A DNA stretch of 38,058 nt from Thermoflexia bacterium (GTDB taxonomy: Bacteria; Chloroflexota; Anaerolineae; B4-G1), in the NCBI GenBank assembly GCA_011192155.1, contig DUEK01000013.1:1-38058 (forward strand), written 5' to 3'. The notes below the pieces were generated by a model, which was not told where the DNA came from, ran no database searches, and saw only the letters and a list, made by a program, of their open reading frames with translations. This document shows positions 16,084-25,073 of the stretch, piece by piece. Position 1 is the first letter of the stretch. Every line of letters begins with the position of its first letter. The position numbers and the translations under genes are program-made.

Positions 16084-17058
16084 CTACGCGGGTCTCAACA
16101 GCGCGGTGACATAGCCGACCTCGCCCATATCCTCACCACCGATCACTGTAGCATCGGTGCGGATAAAGTTGATTTTGCCACCAGCGCCGCGCTCAAATTC
16201 GCCAAACTCTGGCCCGGCGAGCGTTTTTAGCACGCCGGGGCCTTCCCTATCGGCTTTTTCCTTCCAAACCACCAGCGCGTAATCCCCGCCGCCGCCGTTC
16301 AAGATTTCGCGCGCCCCATCAGGGATTTCCAGGGCGTCATACCTGGCACCAAGCACCAGGGAGATGGGTAGAGAGCCTTTCAACTGTTGCAAGCGAAACG
16401 ATTTGCCATTGACTTGCAGCTCGTTCCCGATGGCGTATTGCTCGATTTCTAGTTCCGCTATGGCAAACTCGTCCCCGTCGGCGTCCGAGGGGATGATGGG
16501 CAGCCAGATGCGCGTGGCGAGGTTGGCGTCTGCGCGGGCCCGAACTGCGGTCAGGTACACGCCCAGGGTCTCTGTCCAGCGTTGGAGGCGGGTGCAGATA
16601 TCTGTCTGGCCCTGGGCATTGACCGCGGCCCAGTCCTTTTTGACTTGCTCGAACAGTTGACCCGCTTTCTGATACCACTTTAGTGCATCCATCTCGTTAC
16701 CGAGCAATTGGTGCGTCAACCCAAGAGCGTAGGCAGTCACGGCCTCGTTGTGGCGCTGGCAGGGGGAGCGCTGACGTTGAAAAATGGGATACGCCTGCTG
16801 GCAAACGGTCAGTGTTGGGCCCAGTCTGCCCATCTCGCGGTGTGCGTCTGCCAGGTGGATCAGGGCCGCCGCTTGGCTGACGTTGGCGATTGGCTCCCGG
16901 CTGGCCTCTATGCTGTCCAGTGCGCGGCGCATAGCGGCTGACAGCTGGCCTTTCTTGCGCTGCGAGCGGGAGTTGCGCAATAGTTCAGCGACGAATGAGG
17001 GCAGCTCCTCGCAACAGAGCAATTCGGACGGAGTCAGTTGGGGCGGCAAGTTGATCAT
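16084..17058 (-). CDS. TPR-repeat protein with S24-like C-terminal beta domain
   Basis: 324 residues. Residues ~20-185 are helical repeats of TPR type (AAALIHLADAHREMGRLGPTL, AVTAYALGLTHQLLGNEMDAL). Residues ~190-320 are beta-rich: DALEIPDGAREIL, GGGDYALVVWKEKA, KINFIRTDATVIGGEDMGEVGYVTALLR. That order resembles the LexA/S24 peptidase beta fold (substrate-loop, DYVLV, GxVxGV strands), but I see no Ser/Lys dyad, so catalysis is unlikely. GAGAGGG precedes the ATG. It is the last gene of the SPFH operon, 37 bp after the second SPFH gene. A scaffold role is the best guess; the S24 resemblance is tentative. Confidence 0.6.
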   Translation of the reverse strand: MINLPPQLTPSELLCCEELPSFVAELLRNSRSQRKKGQLSAAMRRALDSIEASREPIANVSQAAALIHLADAHREMGRLGPTLTVCQQAYPIFQRQRSPCQRHNEAVTAYALGLTHQLLGNEMDALKWYQKAGQLFEQVKKDWAAVNAQGQTDICTRLQRWTETLGVYLTAVRARADANLATRIWLPIIPSDADGDEFAIAELEIEQYAIGNELQVNGKSFRLQQLKGSLPISLVLGARYDALEIPDGAREILNGGGGDYALVVWKEKADREGPGVLKTLAGPEFGEFERGAGGKINFIRTDATVIGGEDMGEVGYVTALLRPA

Positions 17059-17095
17059 ACATCCCTCTCTTTTCTTTTCATATCAGCGCCCTGTC

Positions 17096-18541
17096 CTAGT
17101 TCTGAGGGCTTGCATTTGAAGCTGTGTCGGTGCCATCGCCCAACAGTTTCTTCAATTCATCCAGTGTTCGCAATGTGCCGGGCGGCAAAAAGGCCCGTGT
17201 TCCCGGTGAGTAGGACAGCCACCACAGCGTCTCGACAAAGCGCGTGGCGAGTTTGTAGGATGAGAGCGCCTCTTCGCTGGTGACGAGCGGCCGGATCGCC
17301 TCGGTCAGCGCCAGGACCATCTCCGCCTGAGCCTGCACCTGGGCGGCCTGTAGGCGGGCCAGTTCCGCCTCCCCCTCCGCCATGCCCTCCACCGCTCTTT
17401 GCTCCCAGATAGAATACCAGGCATCGGTCCACTGGGTGGAGATTCTCTTGTCTTTGACGTCAATTTTGCCCAGGTTCACGTCGAGGATGCGAGCGCCGAC
17501 CTTGTTCCCTGGCGAGAATGAATCCTGTAGTTTCTGCTCCAACTGTTTCCGTATCTCCTCCCGCGGCGACTCTTCTTGCCCCGGCTGGGGGGGTTGCAGG
17601 AGCCAATCCAGCCGGTAGCGAGCCAGCATAGAGCGCAATGTACCTTCCACTCCACTGATTATCACCCGTCCGGTCCATTTTCTCAGTTGTTCCTTGTGCT
17701 CCGGCTGGCGGATGCGTACCCAGAGGCTCGTGGCCGCGTTGAACACCGCCTCGTCGGTGTAGGGCAGGGGAGTTCCTATCCCTTTTTCTCCCAATGCTTT
17801 GACGATCTCCTCGTCAGTGGGCCGTAGGCTCTCTGTCTCGACCGGTTGTTTCGTCTGCACTTGGCCCCATTGGTCGGTGAACCGGTCGTCAATCTTGAAG
17901 GTGATGTCGGCCTCACAAGAGATGGGGATGCCGTCCTTGGTCATCGCGTTGTCGGTGAGAATCCAGCGCTGGGGGCGCAGGTCGACGACTTCCCAGATAC
18001 GCTCAAAGCTATCGAGAAAGCCGAGGCAGGGGCCCATAACGCGGGTCAGGCGGCCTCCCTTTTCTAGCACCAGCGCGTTATTGTTGTGGACGACGACGAA
18101 CCCTCGCCCCCCGACGCGGTCGAACAGGCCGCCCACGCCAATATCAATGTCCCCATCTTTTATGATCATGATCGGGTCGGGGGCCGTCATGCCGAACACT
18201 CTGCGGTGCAAGAAATCGTGGGCCTCTTTGACATCCTTTGTGTCGTAGAGCGTGTGCATGAAACGGGAGGCCGCCCACGGGATAGCGGCCAGCGCCGCGA
18301 GCGCGGGAAGAAAGTTAAGCGCGACGCCGGGAACCAGATTGACTATCAAGGCGATGATAGTGGGCGCAGCTTTCAGGGTGACGGATGTTTCGTCGCTCAG
18401 TATCGGCTCTATTTCGGCCATCAAGTCTGCCCGGCGATGGTAGGACTCTGTTATAGCGCCGAGGAAAAACAGGAGTGCGATCACCAGCACAAGCAGCATG
18501 AAACGATTTGTATATTCGGCAAAGAGTGTTCTGCGGATCAT
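17096..18541 (-). CDS. SPFH/band-7-like membrane protein, second copy
   Basis: 481 residues. Two hydrophobic segments lie near the N-terminus (FMLLVLVIALLFFLGAI, and APTIIALIVNLVPGVALNFLPALAALAAI). A band-7-like domain follows from ~residue 135 (GGRGFVVVHNNNALVLEKGG, VVDLRPQRWIL, MTKDGIPISCEADITFKI), then a long helical region rich in Ala/Gln/Glu (EGEAELARLQAAQVQAQAEM), as in flotillin/stomatin-type proteins. The family forms oligomeric membrane scaffolds and often regulates proteases or channels. GGAGGAG overlaps the stop of the upstream paralogue (4-bp gap), so the two are co-translated and probably form a hetero-oligomer, as HflK/HflC do. No partner protease lies in this operon. Confidence 0.75.
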   Translation of the reverse strand: MIRRTLFAEYTNRFMLLVLVIALLFFLGAITESYHRRADLMAEIEPILSDETSVTLKAAPTIIALIVNLVPGVALNFLPALAALAAIPWAASRFMHTLYDTKDVKEAHDFLHRRVFGMTAPDPIMIIKDGDIDIGVGGLFDRVGGRGFVVVHNNNALVLEKGGRLTRVMGPCLGFLDSFERIWEVVDLRPQRWILTDNAMTKDGIPISCEADITFKIDDRFTDQWGQVQTKQPVETESLRPTDEEIVKALGEKGIGTPLPYTDEAVFNAATSLWVRIRQPEHKEQLRKWTGRVIISGVEGTLRSMLARYRLDWLLQPPQPGQEESPREEIRKQLEQKLQDSFSPGNKVGARILDVNLGKIDVKDKRISTQWTDAWYSIWEQRAVEGMAEGEAELARLQAAQVQAQAEMVLALTEAIRPLVTSEEALSSYKLATRFVETLWWLSYSPGTRAFLPPGTLRTLDELKKLLGDGTDTASNASPQN

Positions 18542-18545
18542 TGGT

Positions 18546-20213
18546 TTACTCCTCCGTATGGCTGGTCGAATCTGTCCCCATCTGCTTGCGCGCGCTTTGT
18601 ATGACGTTGCCCGTGCCCTGGGGGAGGAAACGGCTCAACGTTGCTTTTTCGGCCAAATCTTGCAGAATCTCGATAAAATGGCCTGCAATTGCGTCCACCC
18701 CAGCTCCACGTAGCTGTTCCATACGTTCGCTGATAGCCAGTATGATGTCAATCTGGGCCTGCGCGCGGGCCTGTTCCACCAGATGCAGCCGGCGCGATTG
18801 CCCGGCGGCCCGCCGAAGCGTGATCTGGCGTGCCCAGTCGGCCTGCCAAGCCTCGATGCGCTGATCGATCAGCCGCTCGTCGGCCGGCATCAGGTTGCTG
18901 ATCCCACTGCCGATGCGCTGCAAGCCCCATTCTGGCAATACCCGCTCTAATCCTTCTTGCAACTCTTTGCCAATCTTGGAACGGGGGTCCTGGCCGGGGT
19001 CTGCGTGCAACTCGAGCGGCGCGTAGAGATCGTCGAATGTGTAACGGGAGATGATCTCGCGCATGATGCGCTGGCCGGCCACCCGGGGTAGATCGTACCA
19101 GGCGTGCTTTTGCAGATCCTCCGGCATCTGGGACGGGTCCATGTGTACTATTTGTTGCGCATGCATGGCCTTAAAGACGTCGCTGGCGCGGTAGGGAAAG
19201 CCTTTCCCCAGCGTAGGAACCTCTTTGCCCGTGCCGATCTGGAACGGGGTAAAGGTGAAAACGTTGATGTCAATGCCGTCCTTGGTCCTGGCCTCCACCG
19301 GAAAGGCGCGCAGTTGCACCCGCAGGTCAACGACCTGCATAGGAGTCTCGGACATGCCGGTAAAGATGACACCGGGGCCTCTGACGCCCTTGAAGCTGAT
19401 GCCGGTCGAGATGGCGACGGCGTGGTCGCAACCGGTGAGAATGATGCCCGGCCCGGCCATAAATTCGCGGAAAGGGTCTCCGTCGCGCCGCTTGATCAGT
19501 CTCTCCTCGTCCGTCAGCCAGGTGCGGTCGCCCTCGGTGCGCCGCATGATCTTTTCATCTACGACGACGTAATAGGCATAGTTGGTGCCCAGTGTGTACG
19601 ATATCAGACTGCGGAGCGCTTTCCGCTGTTGCTCAAACCATTGTTTGCGGGCCTCTTTATTCTCCGGGTAGCGCATGAGAGCCCAAAAGTCGTACCATTC
19701 GTACTTGAACTTGGGGATCACTATGCCCTCTGTCGGGGGCGTGGGGAGGCCGCGCCGCTCAATTTCTGGCTTGGGAAAGGGGAGGAGAAACCCGGCCACG
19801 ACAAACAGACCTAGCCCAAAGACGAGCACCGTTGGCAGCGTGACGAACAGCACCCCCAGCCACCCAGCCCGCCAGCCGATGAGGGCCGCGGTCCAGAAAT
19901 AGACCCACACGACGTAGGGTATCCAGCGGCGAAAATCCTCCCAGCGGGGACCCAGACGCAGAAACAACAGCGCTCCCACGATCAGGATGAGCAGAAAGAC
20001 GACGGCCGGGCTGCCGAGCGAGAACCGCCACGACAGCAGGAAATAGATGAGAACACAGAACATCCCCCCCCGGAACCACGCTTTCCTAAAAGCTGCCTTG
20101 TCGCGCTTTGAAAAATCGGCCAGTTTGAGGAGGGCGACGATAGCGGCTGTGCCCATGACCACGAGTGTTATAAAAATTGCCGTATCGTTCAAGAGTTGTG
20201 GCGTGATTTTCAT
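18546..20213 (-). CDS. Polytopic SPFH/band-7-like membrane protein, first copy
   Basis: 555 residues. The N-terminal ~150 residues hold about six hydrophobic segments (FITLVVMGTAAIVALL, FCVLIYFLLSW, AVVFLLILIVGALLFL, VLFVTLPTVLVFGLGLFVV), many more than a typical SPFH protein. From ~residue 245 a band-7-like domain follows (GPGIILTGCDHAVAISTG, VVDLRVQLRAFPVEARTKDG, IDINVFTFTPFQI), then a helical region with QARAQAQIDIILAISERMEQL. AAGAGGT precedes the ATG. It is a paralogue of the next gene, and the order suggests an HflK/HflC-like pair. Function is unknown beyond a likely membrane-microdomain scaffold. Confidence 0.7.
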   Translation of the reverse strand: MKITPQLLNDTAIFITLVVMGTAAIVALLKLADFSKRDKAAFRKAWFRGGMFCVLIYFLLSWRFSLGSPAVVFLLILIVGALLFLRLGPRWEDFRRWIPYVVWVYFWTAALIGWRAGWLGVLFVTLPTVLVFGLGLFVVAGFLLPFPKPEIERRGLPTPPTEGIVIPKFKYEWYDFWALMRYPENKEARKQWFEQQRKALRSLISYTLGTNYAYYVVVDEKIMRRTEGDRTWLTDEERLIKRRDGDPFREFMAGPGIILTGCDHAVAISTGISFKGVRGPGVIFTGMSETPMQVVDLRVQLRAFPVEARTKDGIDINVFTFTPFQIGTGKEVPTLGKGFPYRASDVFKAMHAQQIVHMDPSQMPEDLQKHAWYDLPRVAGQRIMREIISRYTFDDLYAPLELHADPGQDPRSKIGKELQEGLERVLPEWGLQRIGSGISNLMPADERLIDQRIEAWQADWARQITLRRAAGQSRRLHLVEQARAQAQIDIILAISERMEQLRGAGVDAIAGHFIEILQDLAEKATLSRFLPQGTGNVIQSARKQMGTDSTSHTEE

Positions 20214-20264
20214 AAGTGTGTACCTCTTGTTTGAGAGTGTCGTGTCTCGTTATCAGGTGTGCAT

Positions 20265-20504
20265 CTAGGTGATCTTCTGTTTTTCGTCCTTCTTCTTTTT
20301 CTTCTTTGGCAATCCAGTGTTTGCATCGATTATTGTCTCACTGTCCGTGTCAGGCTCGTCTCCTGGTCCATTATCTTCGTCTGTCCAATACATTCTTGGT
20401 TCTGCGGGAAACTTGGCCTTGAGTGGCAGTCTAACGTTGATGCGGTAGACGTAGCACCGGTATCCCTCTGGGCACTTTGGGCTATCTGTATTTGGTGAGT
20501 GCAT
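20265..20504 (-). CDS. Small hypothetical protein with poly-Lys C-terminus
   Basis: 79 residues. The ATG at 20504 is chosen because GGGGAGGTGGAT lies directly upstream; an in-frame ATG at 20567 lies upstream of the -10 box. The protein has a short Cys-containing N-terminus (KCPEGYRCYVYRINVRLPL), an acidic middle (DEDNGPGDEPDTDSE) and a basic tail with six consecutive Lys. No family is recognised. It is first in the SPFH operon, 51 bp before the next gene. It may be an adaptor or nucleic-acid-binding peptide, but nothing in the sequence decides this. Confidence 0.55.
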   Translation of the reverse strand: MHSPNTDSPKCPEGYRCYVYRINVRLPLKAKFPAEPRMYWTDEDNGPGDEPDTDSETIIDANTGLPKKKKKKDEKQKIT

Positions 20505-20531
20505 ATCCACCTCCCCTGCACGGGCAAACTT

Positions 20532-20567
20532 GATGATATTATACATCATCGTGCATAGAATTTGCAA
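20532..20567 (-). promoter_or_regulatory. Promoter with overlapping GATGAT/ATCATC palindrome for the SPFH operon
   Basis: On the - strand, TTGCAA (20567-20562), an 18-base spacer and TATAAT (20543-20538) form a sigma70-type promoter about 35 bases before the 79-residue gene. GATGAT (20532-20537) and ATCATC (20545-20550) flank the -10 box symmetrically and could be a repressor site. Confidence 0.6.
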
Positions 20568-20631
20568 GTCTCAGTTCCGAGTTGGATTGGCGGCAATGTG
20601 CTGAATGGTGCGCCAGGGAGGTAGGGTGAAC

Positions 20632-20660
20632 TTGAAAAAGGATGAGGAAAACTGTATAAT
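20632..20660 (+). promoter_or_regulatory. Near-consensus sigma70 promoter for the STAND ATPase operon
   Basis: TTGAAA (20632-20637), exactly 17 bases, then TATAAT (20655-20660). The start codon is 134 bases downstream, leaving a long untranslated leader. It is divergent from the SPFH-operon promoter, 65 bp away. Confidence 0.7.
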
Positions 20661-20763
20661 TTGTGTGGGAGACGGTCTAGGTCTAATCAGGTGACGGGCA
20701 CTGCGGTAAGTAGCCAAGAACGCTCAACAGGGTTACGCACTGTACAAGCTGGTTTAACTGGGA

Positions 20764-20777
20764 CACTCGATCGAGTG
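20764..20777. promoter_or_regulatory. Perfect 14-bp palindrome before the STAND ribosome site
   Basis: CACTCGATCGAGTG is a perfect palindrome that ends where the ribosome site (GTGGGGAG) begins, 16 bases before the ATG. It could be a repressor operator or an RNA hairpin limiting translation. Confidence 0.5.
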
Positions 20778-20793
20778 GGGAGAAATCAAGCGT

Positions 20794-23703
20794 ATGAATC
20801 CCAAGGAACGAGCAAGAGATTCTAAACGAGTGAAGAAAACCGACAAGGAACTGAAAGCTTCAAGACAGGCGGCGCCTGGGCAAGTAGACATAGACCATTC
20901 CAAATTGCTCGACCTCTTCGATAGAGTTGATAAAGAAGAGTTGCGCACAATCTGTTTCCTCTTAAGGATAGATTATGATAATCTCAGAGGTGAGGGTAAG
21001 AAAAGCAAAGCCAGAGAGTTAATCATCCGTCTTGAAAACCAAGGCCGTCTCAGGGAACTCGTAGAGGTTGGCAAGAGAGAACATCCTAATATCCAGTGGG
21101 ACGATGTGTTGCAGACAACCAAGAAAGTCTCACCTGAACGGCCACGAAAAGATTACCCCTCCCCCCCCGCGCCACCACATAACTTTACCGGCCGCGACGC
21201 CGAACTTTCTGCACTGCGGGAGGTTCTCACCTCCAGTGATACACCCCAGGCCATCGTCGGCATGAGAGGCGTCGGTAAAACTGCTCTGGCAAGACAACTG
21301 GCGGACCAGATCAAGGATGATTTTCCTGGTGGTGTCTTTTGGGCTGATCTCCCTGCCAATGGTGGCGACCCGCTGGCAATACTCGCTGATTGGGCCGGTC
21401 TGTGCGGTCGCGGTGACTATGTGCGTGATTTTCGCACTACCAAAGCCCGTGCCCAGGCTATGCGAGGTGTCTTGGATAGGTGGGGCCGAGAGTGGGGGCG
21501 TTTGCTGGTGGTGCTTGATGACGTGCAGCCCGACTGGCTCAAAGGTGCACAGAGTCTCCAAGACGCCTGCCCCTCCGGCACCGCGCTGCTGCTCACTACT
21601 TGCGACGAAGAGTTGGCATTGGTGTTGAACGCCGTCCCGTACCCCTTGGGTGTGTTGCCGCTATACCAGGCACTAGAGTTGCTTGCTACAGATATATTGG
21701 CCGGCCGGGGGGTGGTGGAGCAGGAACCAGAGGTGGCTCGCCAGTTGGCGGAAGAAGTGGGGCGTCTGCCGCTCGCTCTGGAACTGGTCGGGAAACAGGC
21801 CCACAAGAGGGCCCGCAAACAAGGTTGGCGGTTGGCGGAGCTACTTAAACAGGTACAAGATCGTCTCATTGAGGTAAAGGATGGGGTTATCAAAGATGCG
21901 CTTCAAATCAAGGGACAACTCGGCCTCACGGCAACCTTTTCCCTGAGCTATGATGCGCTGGATTCCGACCAGCAGCGGCGGCTGTTCCGTACCCTGGGCA
22001 TCTTTGCTCACGCACCTTTTGCCGTCGAGCATGTGGCTGCCGTTTTGGGATGGGAGAAGCAGAAGACTGAAGACGAACTAGACGAGCTGGTAACACTGTC
22101 ATTGGTGCAATGGGAGCAGGACGAGAAAGTTGCAGAGAAGGGGAGAGACGGGGAAGAGGAAAGTACGCGCTATACCCTGCATTCTTTACTGCGTGACTAT
22201 GCTGCCGCGCAACTGAAAGTCTCTGGCGAATACTCGGCCACTCGTTCCGCTTATACCGACCACTACTTGACTTGTGCCAGGAAGCACAAAGACAAGTATA
22301 CCGTTTTGGAGACCGAGCATCAGAATCTTGTGCATACACTTAAACAATTCTGGGAACGAGTAGAGGAAGAACAGGCCACCGGGCAATACATTGAGATGCT
22401 CAATCATTTACGTGGTTATCTTCTTGACAAAGGCTGGTGGTTGGATTATCGTCGCCACGCTGAACAAGCCTACACCGTTGCTTGCGATTTGGGTGCATGG
22501 CGACTGGCTGCCCAGCAGTCTTCTGAGGTAGTCGATGCATACTCTCCTGAAGGGTGGTGGGATCGCGGAGATCTTGAGGTAGCAGATAGTTGGGTCGTAA
22601 AGGCGGAAGAAGCCATTGACTGCTTCGAAAGGCGACAGAACCGAGTATCTGAGGCAGCAGGGGATTGGGTCACAAGTCAGGAGAAGCGACTTGACAATCG
22701 GGATGCGAATTGGTGGCGTGCATACGTGTGCCGATTGCGTGGCAAGCTCGCGATGCGCCGCTACGAGTACAAGGAGAGCCGCCTCCATTTTGAGGATGGC
22801 CTGCAACTTCTTGATGAGTCAGCTTCAGGGAGTACAGCTATTACAAAGCTGCTGAGGGAGCATCTGTATATTTTCCTGGCCAAGCTGGAAATGAGATATA
22901 ACAATCAAGATAGCGTTGACGATGTACGTCGCTATGATACCGTTCTGGAGCATTTGCGTAGGGCACTCAAAAACGCTGAAGAGCGGGGGGACGAGGAAAA
23001 TCAGGCAGTCATCAAGATCACTATGGCCGAATTGATGATTTGGTGGGATGAATGGGATGGCGCTGCCCAGGTTCTTGACGAGATCTCCACGTCTAAGTTC
23101 ACAGGCCGCTATGAACTTTCAGCCGAACACCTAGCTTTGCAGGCCTTCGTTCATCAGCACAAGAGCAAAGGGGCTAGTAACTATGCCAAGAAGCTTGAAT
23201 TGCTAAACACCGCTATTGAGAACGCCGAGGAGTCTTTGAGGAGATTAAAACGTACTCCAACCAGCGAGTATTTTATCCATTTTTGTGACACGTACTTGCT
23301 GCTGGCCGGCCTACACCGTTGCAGACGCAACGTTGTTGGGTGTGGCAACGAGGACAACAGAAAGTTCAACGACTATCTGAGCGGGGCATGGCGTCTGATT
23401 GATGTGCGCAAGACTTCCCGTGGCGATGACGTGGGAGAGTTCAGTCTTGATAACCCTGATGCCTGCTACGAAAGAGCCTGCTACGAAGTAATGGCGGTGG
23501 AAGATCTGAGCGCAAGCAAGGTGGATATATGTAGGTTGCTATCCGATGCTGTGTTGCCTCAACCTGGATGGTACAACCGCGCGAAAACCGACTTCCGCCT
23601 GGAGACATTCCAACAAGATAAACGGCAATGGAAGATTTTTGACGAAATGGTAAAGGAAGGAATCAAGCTATCACCAGACATCATCGGCGGCAGGGAGGAC
23701 TGA
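20794..23703 (+). CDS. STAND NTPase (NB-ARC) with N-terminal death-like effector-associated domain
   Basis: 969 residues. Residues ~33-105 form a helical death-like/EAD adaptor (LLDLFDRVDKEELRTICF, LRIDYDNLRGEGKKSKAREL, NQGRLRELVEVGKR). NB-ARC follows: FTGRDAEL at 131, P-loop GMRGVGKT 156-163, Walker B LLVVLDDV 237-244, GRLPLALEL 323-331, then a winged-helix region (~380-470). From ~480 to the end there are helical TPR-like repeats without clear motifs, the probable ligand-sensing part. The sensor-1 motif normally reads TTR; here it is TTC (268-270). The family acts as an ATP-gated switch, oligomerising on an invader or stress signal and recruiting an effector through the EAD. No effector is fused, so a partner is needed; the M50-like protease 2 bp downstream is the obvious candidate. 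The 3' half looks AT-richer than its neighbours. Confidence 0.9.
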   Translation: MNPKERARDSKRVKKTDKELKASRQAAPGQVDIDHSKLLDLFDRVDKEELRTICFLLRIDYDNLRGEGKKSKARELIIRLENQGRLRELVEVGKREHPNIQWDDVLQTTKKVSPERPRKDYPSPPAPPHNFTGRDAELSALREVLTSSDTPQAIVGMRGVGKTALARQLADQIKDDFPGGVFWADLPANGGDPLAILADWAGLCGRGDYVRDFRTTKARAQAMRGVLDRWGREWGRLLVVLDDVQPDWLKGAQSLQDACPSGTALLLTTCDEELALVLNAVPYPLGVLPLYQALELLATDILAGRGVVEQEPEVARQLAEEVGRLPLALELVGKQAHKRARKQGWRLAELLKQVQDRLIEVKDGVIKDALQIKGQLGLTATFSLSYDALDSDQQRRLFRTLGIFAHAPFAVEHVAAVLGWEKQKTEDELDELVTLSLVQWEQDEKVAEKGRDGEEESTRYTLHSLLRDYAAAQLKVSGEYSATRSAYTDHYLTCARKHKDKYTVLETEHQNLVHTLKQFWERVEEEQATGQYIEMLNHLRGYLLDKGWWLDYRRHAEQAYTVACDLGAWRLAAQQSSEVVDAYSPEGWWDRGDLEVADSWVVKAEEAIDCFERRQNRVSEAAGDWVTSQEKRLDNRDANWWRAYVCRLRGKLAMRRYEYKESRLHFEDGLQLLDESASGSTAITKLLREHLYIFLAKLEMRYNNQDSVDDVRRYDTVLEHLRRALKNAEERGDEENQAVIKITMAELMIWWDEWDGAAQVLDEISTSKFTGRYELSAEHLALQAFVHQHKSKGASNYAKKLELLNTAIENAEESLRRLKRTPTSEYFIHFCDTYLLLAGLHRCRRNVVGCGNEDNRKFNDYLSGAWRLIDVRKTSRGDDVGEFSLDNPDACYERACYEVMAVEDLSASKVDICRLLSDAVLPQPGWYNRAKTDFRLETFQQDKRQWKIFDEMVKEGIKLSPDIIGGRED

Positions 23704-23705
23704 CA

Positions 23706-24461
23706 ATGAACTGGCTACTACTGATCTGGGTCCTGATCTGCCTGGCGGTCGCACTTCCGCTCCAGGTTTCGATCCGCCGGCAGGTGTTTCTCGTCTCCTA
23801 CCTCTTCACCTCCAATCTGGAGCGCACACTGGGACTGTTTGGCCTGCTCATGCTGCCCGGCACACTGTTGCACGAAGGCGGCCACATCTTGGCCGCTCTG
23901 CTGATGGGATCCCGCCCCTCTGGACTGTCCCTATTGCCCGCGTACGAGGACGTCGGCGACGGCAAGGGAACCATCGAACTGGGATCCGTGCTCGTGAGGG
24001 ACGTGGGCCTGCTCAGGAACTCGATCATCAGCATCGCGCCGACCATCGTGGGGAGCGCGCTCATTCTGTTGGTGGGGTGGCTGGTCTTTGATTTCCCAGA
24101 GGTGGGCGCCGCCATCCAGACCGGCGCGTGGGAGCGGGCGTTGCAATGTTTACTTGGTCCTTTTGAGACCGTATGGGGCTGGGTGGGGGCTTATGCGATC
24201 CTGGCCATCAGTATGAACATGCTCCCCTCATCCGCCGATCTCCAGTTCGGGGTCGGGGTGTTCCTCTTGCTGGTCGTCTTGTTCGTCGCGCTCGCGTTGC
24301 TGTACCTGGCGCAAAGCGCGGCCCTGGCCCCCGTCGTCGAGGGCGTGAACTCGATTCTGTGGTGGCTGGGCCTGGTACTGACCTTTACGATATGTTTGAG
24401 CGCGCCGGTCTATGTCCTTCTCAAGTTGTTTGCGTCTGGCGGGCAGGTTGAGCGCGGATAG
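23706..24461 (+). CDS. Intramembrane M50-like zinc metalloprotease
   Basis: 251 residues with about six hydrophobic helices. The zinc motif HEGGH (56-60, in LLHEGGHILAALLMG) sits in a membrane helix, and N171-M-L-P174-SSA-D178 matches the second S2P/M50 motif NxxPxxxxD. Both metal-binding elements are therefore present, although the HExxH Glu is followed by Gly-Gly. M50 proteases cleave substrates inside the membrane. An AGGGAGGA site overlaps the end of the STAND gene (2-bp gap), which implies co-translation. I infer a STAND-controlled membrane protease that could release a membrane-bound factor or damage the host membrane; no substrate is encoded nearby. A non-proteolytic M50 relative is the alternative. 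Confidence 0.75.
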   Translation: MNWLLLIWVLICLAVALPLQVSIRRQVFLVSYLFTSNLERTLGLFGLLMLPGTLLHEGGHILAALLMGSRPSGLSLLPAYEDVGDGKGTIELGSVLVRDVGLLRNSIISIAPTIVGSALILLVGWLVFDFPEVGAAIQTGAWERALQCLLGPFETVWGWVGAYAILAISMNMLPSSADLQFGVGVFLLLVVLFVALALLYLAQSAALAPVVEGVNSILWWLGLVLTFTICLSAPVYVLLKLFASGGQVERG

Positions 24462-24473
24462 CGCGGCTCAGGC

Positions 24474-24502
24474 ACGGGTTCTGACCCCGTTTGCGGCTTT
24501 TT
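24474..24502 (+). terminator. Weak hairpin with T-run after the STAND-M50 operon
   Basis: ACGGG (24474-24478) and CCCGT (24486-24490) form a short stem, followed by TTGCGGCTTTTT. It lies 12 bases past the stop of the protease gene and before a convergent gene. Confidence 0.4.
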
Positions 24503-24534
24503 GAGAGCGCGCACTTTGACGCAGACACGCGCAC

Positions 24535-24984
24535 CTACAGCCACCGCCTTGTGCTCCGTTTGTACTCTTCCCATTCCGCCCCAAACTCTTCTGCGATCAT
24601 TCGCTCTTCCACTCTGATGTACATCCTATCCATCAAAATCGCAAATGCGAGTACGATCACATACGGCGTCAGCGACTCCATCAGCACGCCTATGCCTATC
24701 AGAATCAACACGAAACCCAGGTACATTGGGTTTCTACTGATCCGAAATACTCCTTCTGTGACCAGAGTGGTTGACTCTTTGAATGGTTTGACCGTCGTAT
24801 TGGCTTTATGAAAGGCTTGATCCGCAATCAGGTTGATGATCACGCCCAATGCTAGTGGGATAATGCCGAGAAGGTTCCACAAGGGGGGAATGATTCTTGC
24901 CACAGGAAACGAAAAATGGAGGGCAACCATAACAACGATGGCGATCAACAAGTATGTTGTAGGCATCACGTTTTTGCACTTCAT
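24535..24984 (-). CDS. Isoprenylcysteine carboxyl methyltransferase-like membrane protein
   Basis: 149 residues with four or five hydrophobic helices. It carries the family's C-terminal signature: GVFRISRNPMYLGFVLILIG (SAM-binding RxPxY-type motif) and RVEERMIAEEFGAEWEEYK. Members of the ICMT/PEMT-like family methylate membrane-associated acceptors with S-adenosylmethionine; in bacteria the substrate is usually unknown. AGGAG lies 5 bases before the ATG. It converges on the M50 gene and has no close co-directional neighbour upstream (89-bp gap to the next - strand gene). Confidence 0.85.
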   Translation of the reverse strand: MKCKNVMPTTYLLIAIVVMVALHFSFPVARIIPPLWNLLGIIPLALGVIINLIADQAFHKANTTVKPFKESTTLVTEGVFRISRNPMYLGFVLILIGIGVLMESLTPYVIVLAFAILMDRMYIRVEERMIAEEFGAEWEEYKRSTRRWL

Positions 24985-25073
24985 TACTACTCCTTTTTGA
25001 CATGGTACATCGAGAGCGGGCGCGCGCGGCTCGTTATCCTGGCAGAGCGACGCCCGCCCTCATTTCTTTTACG

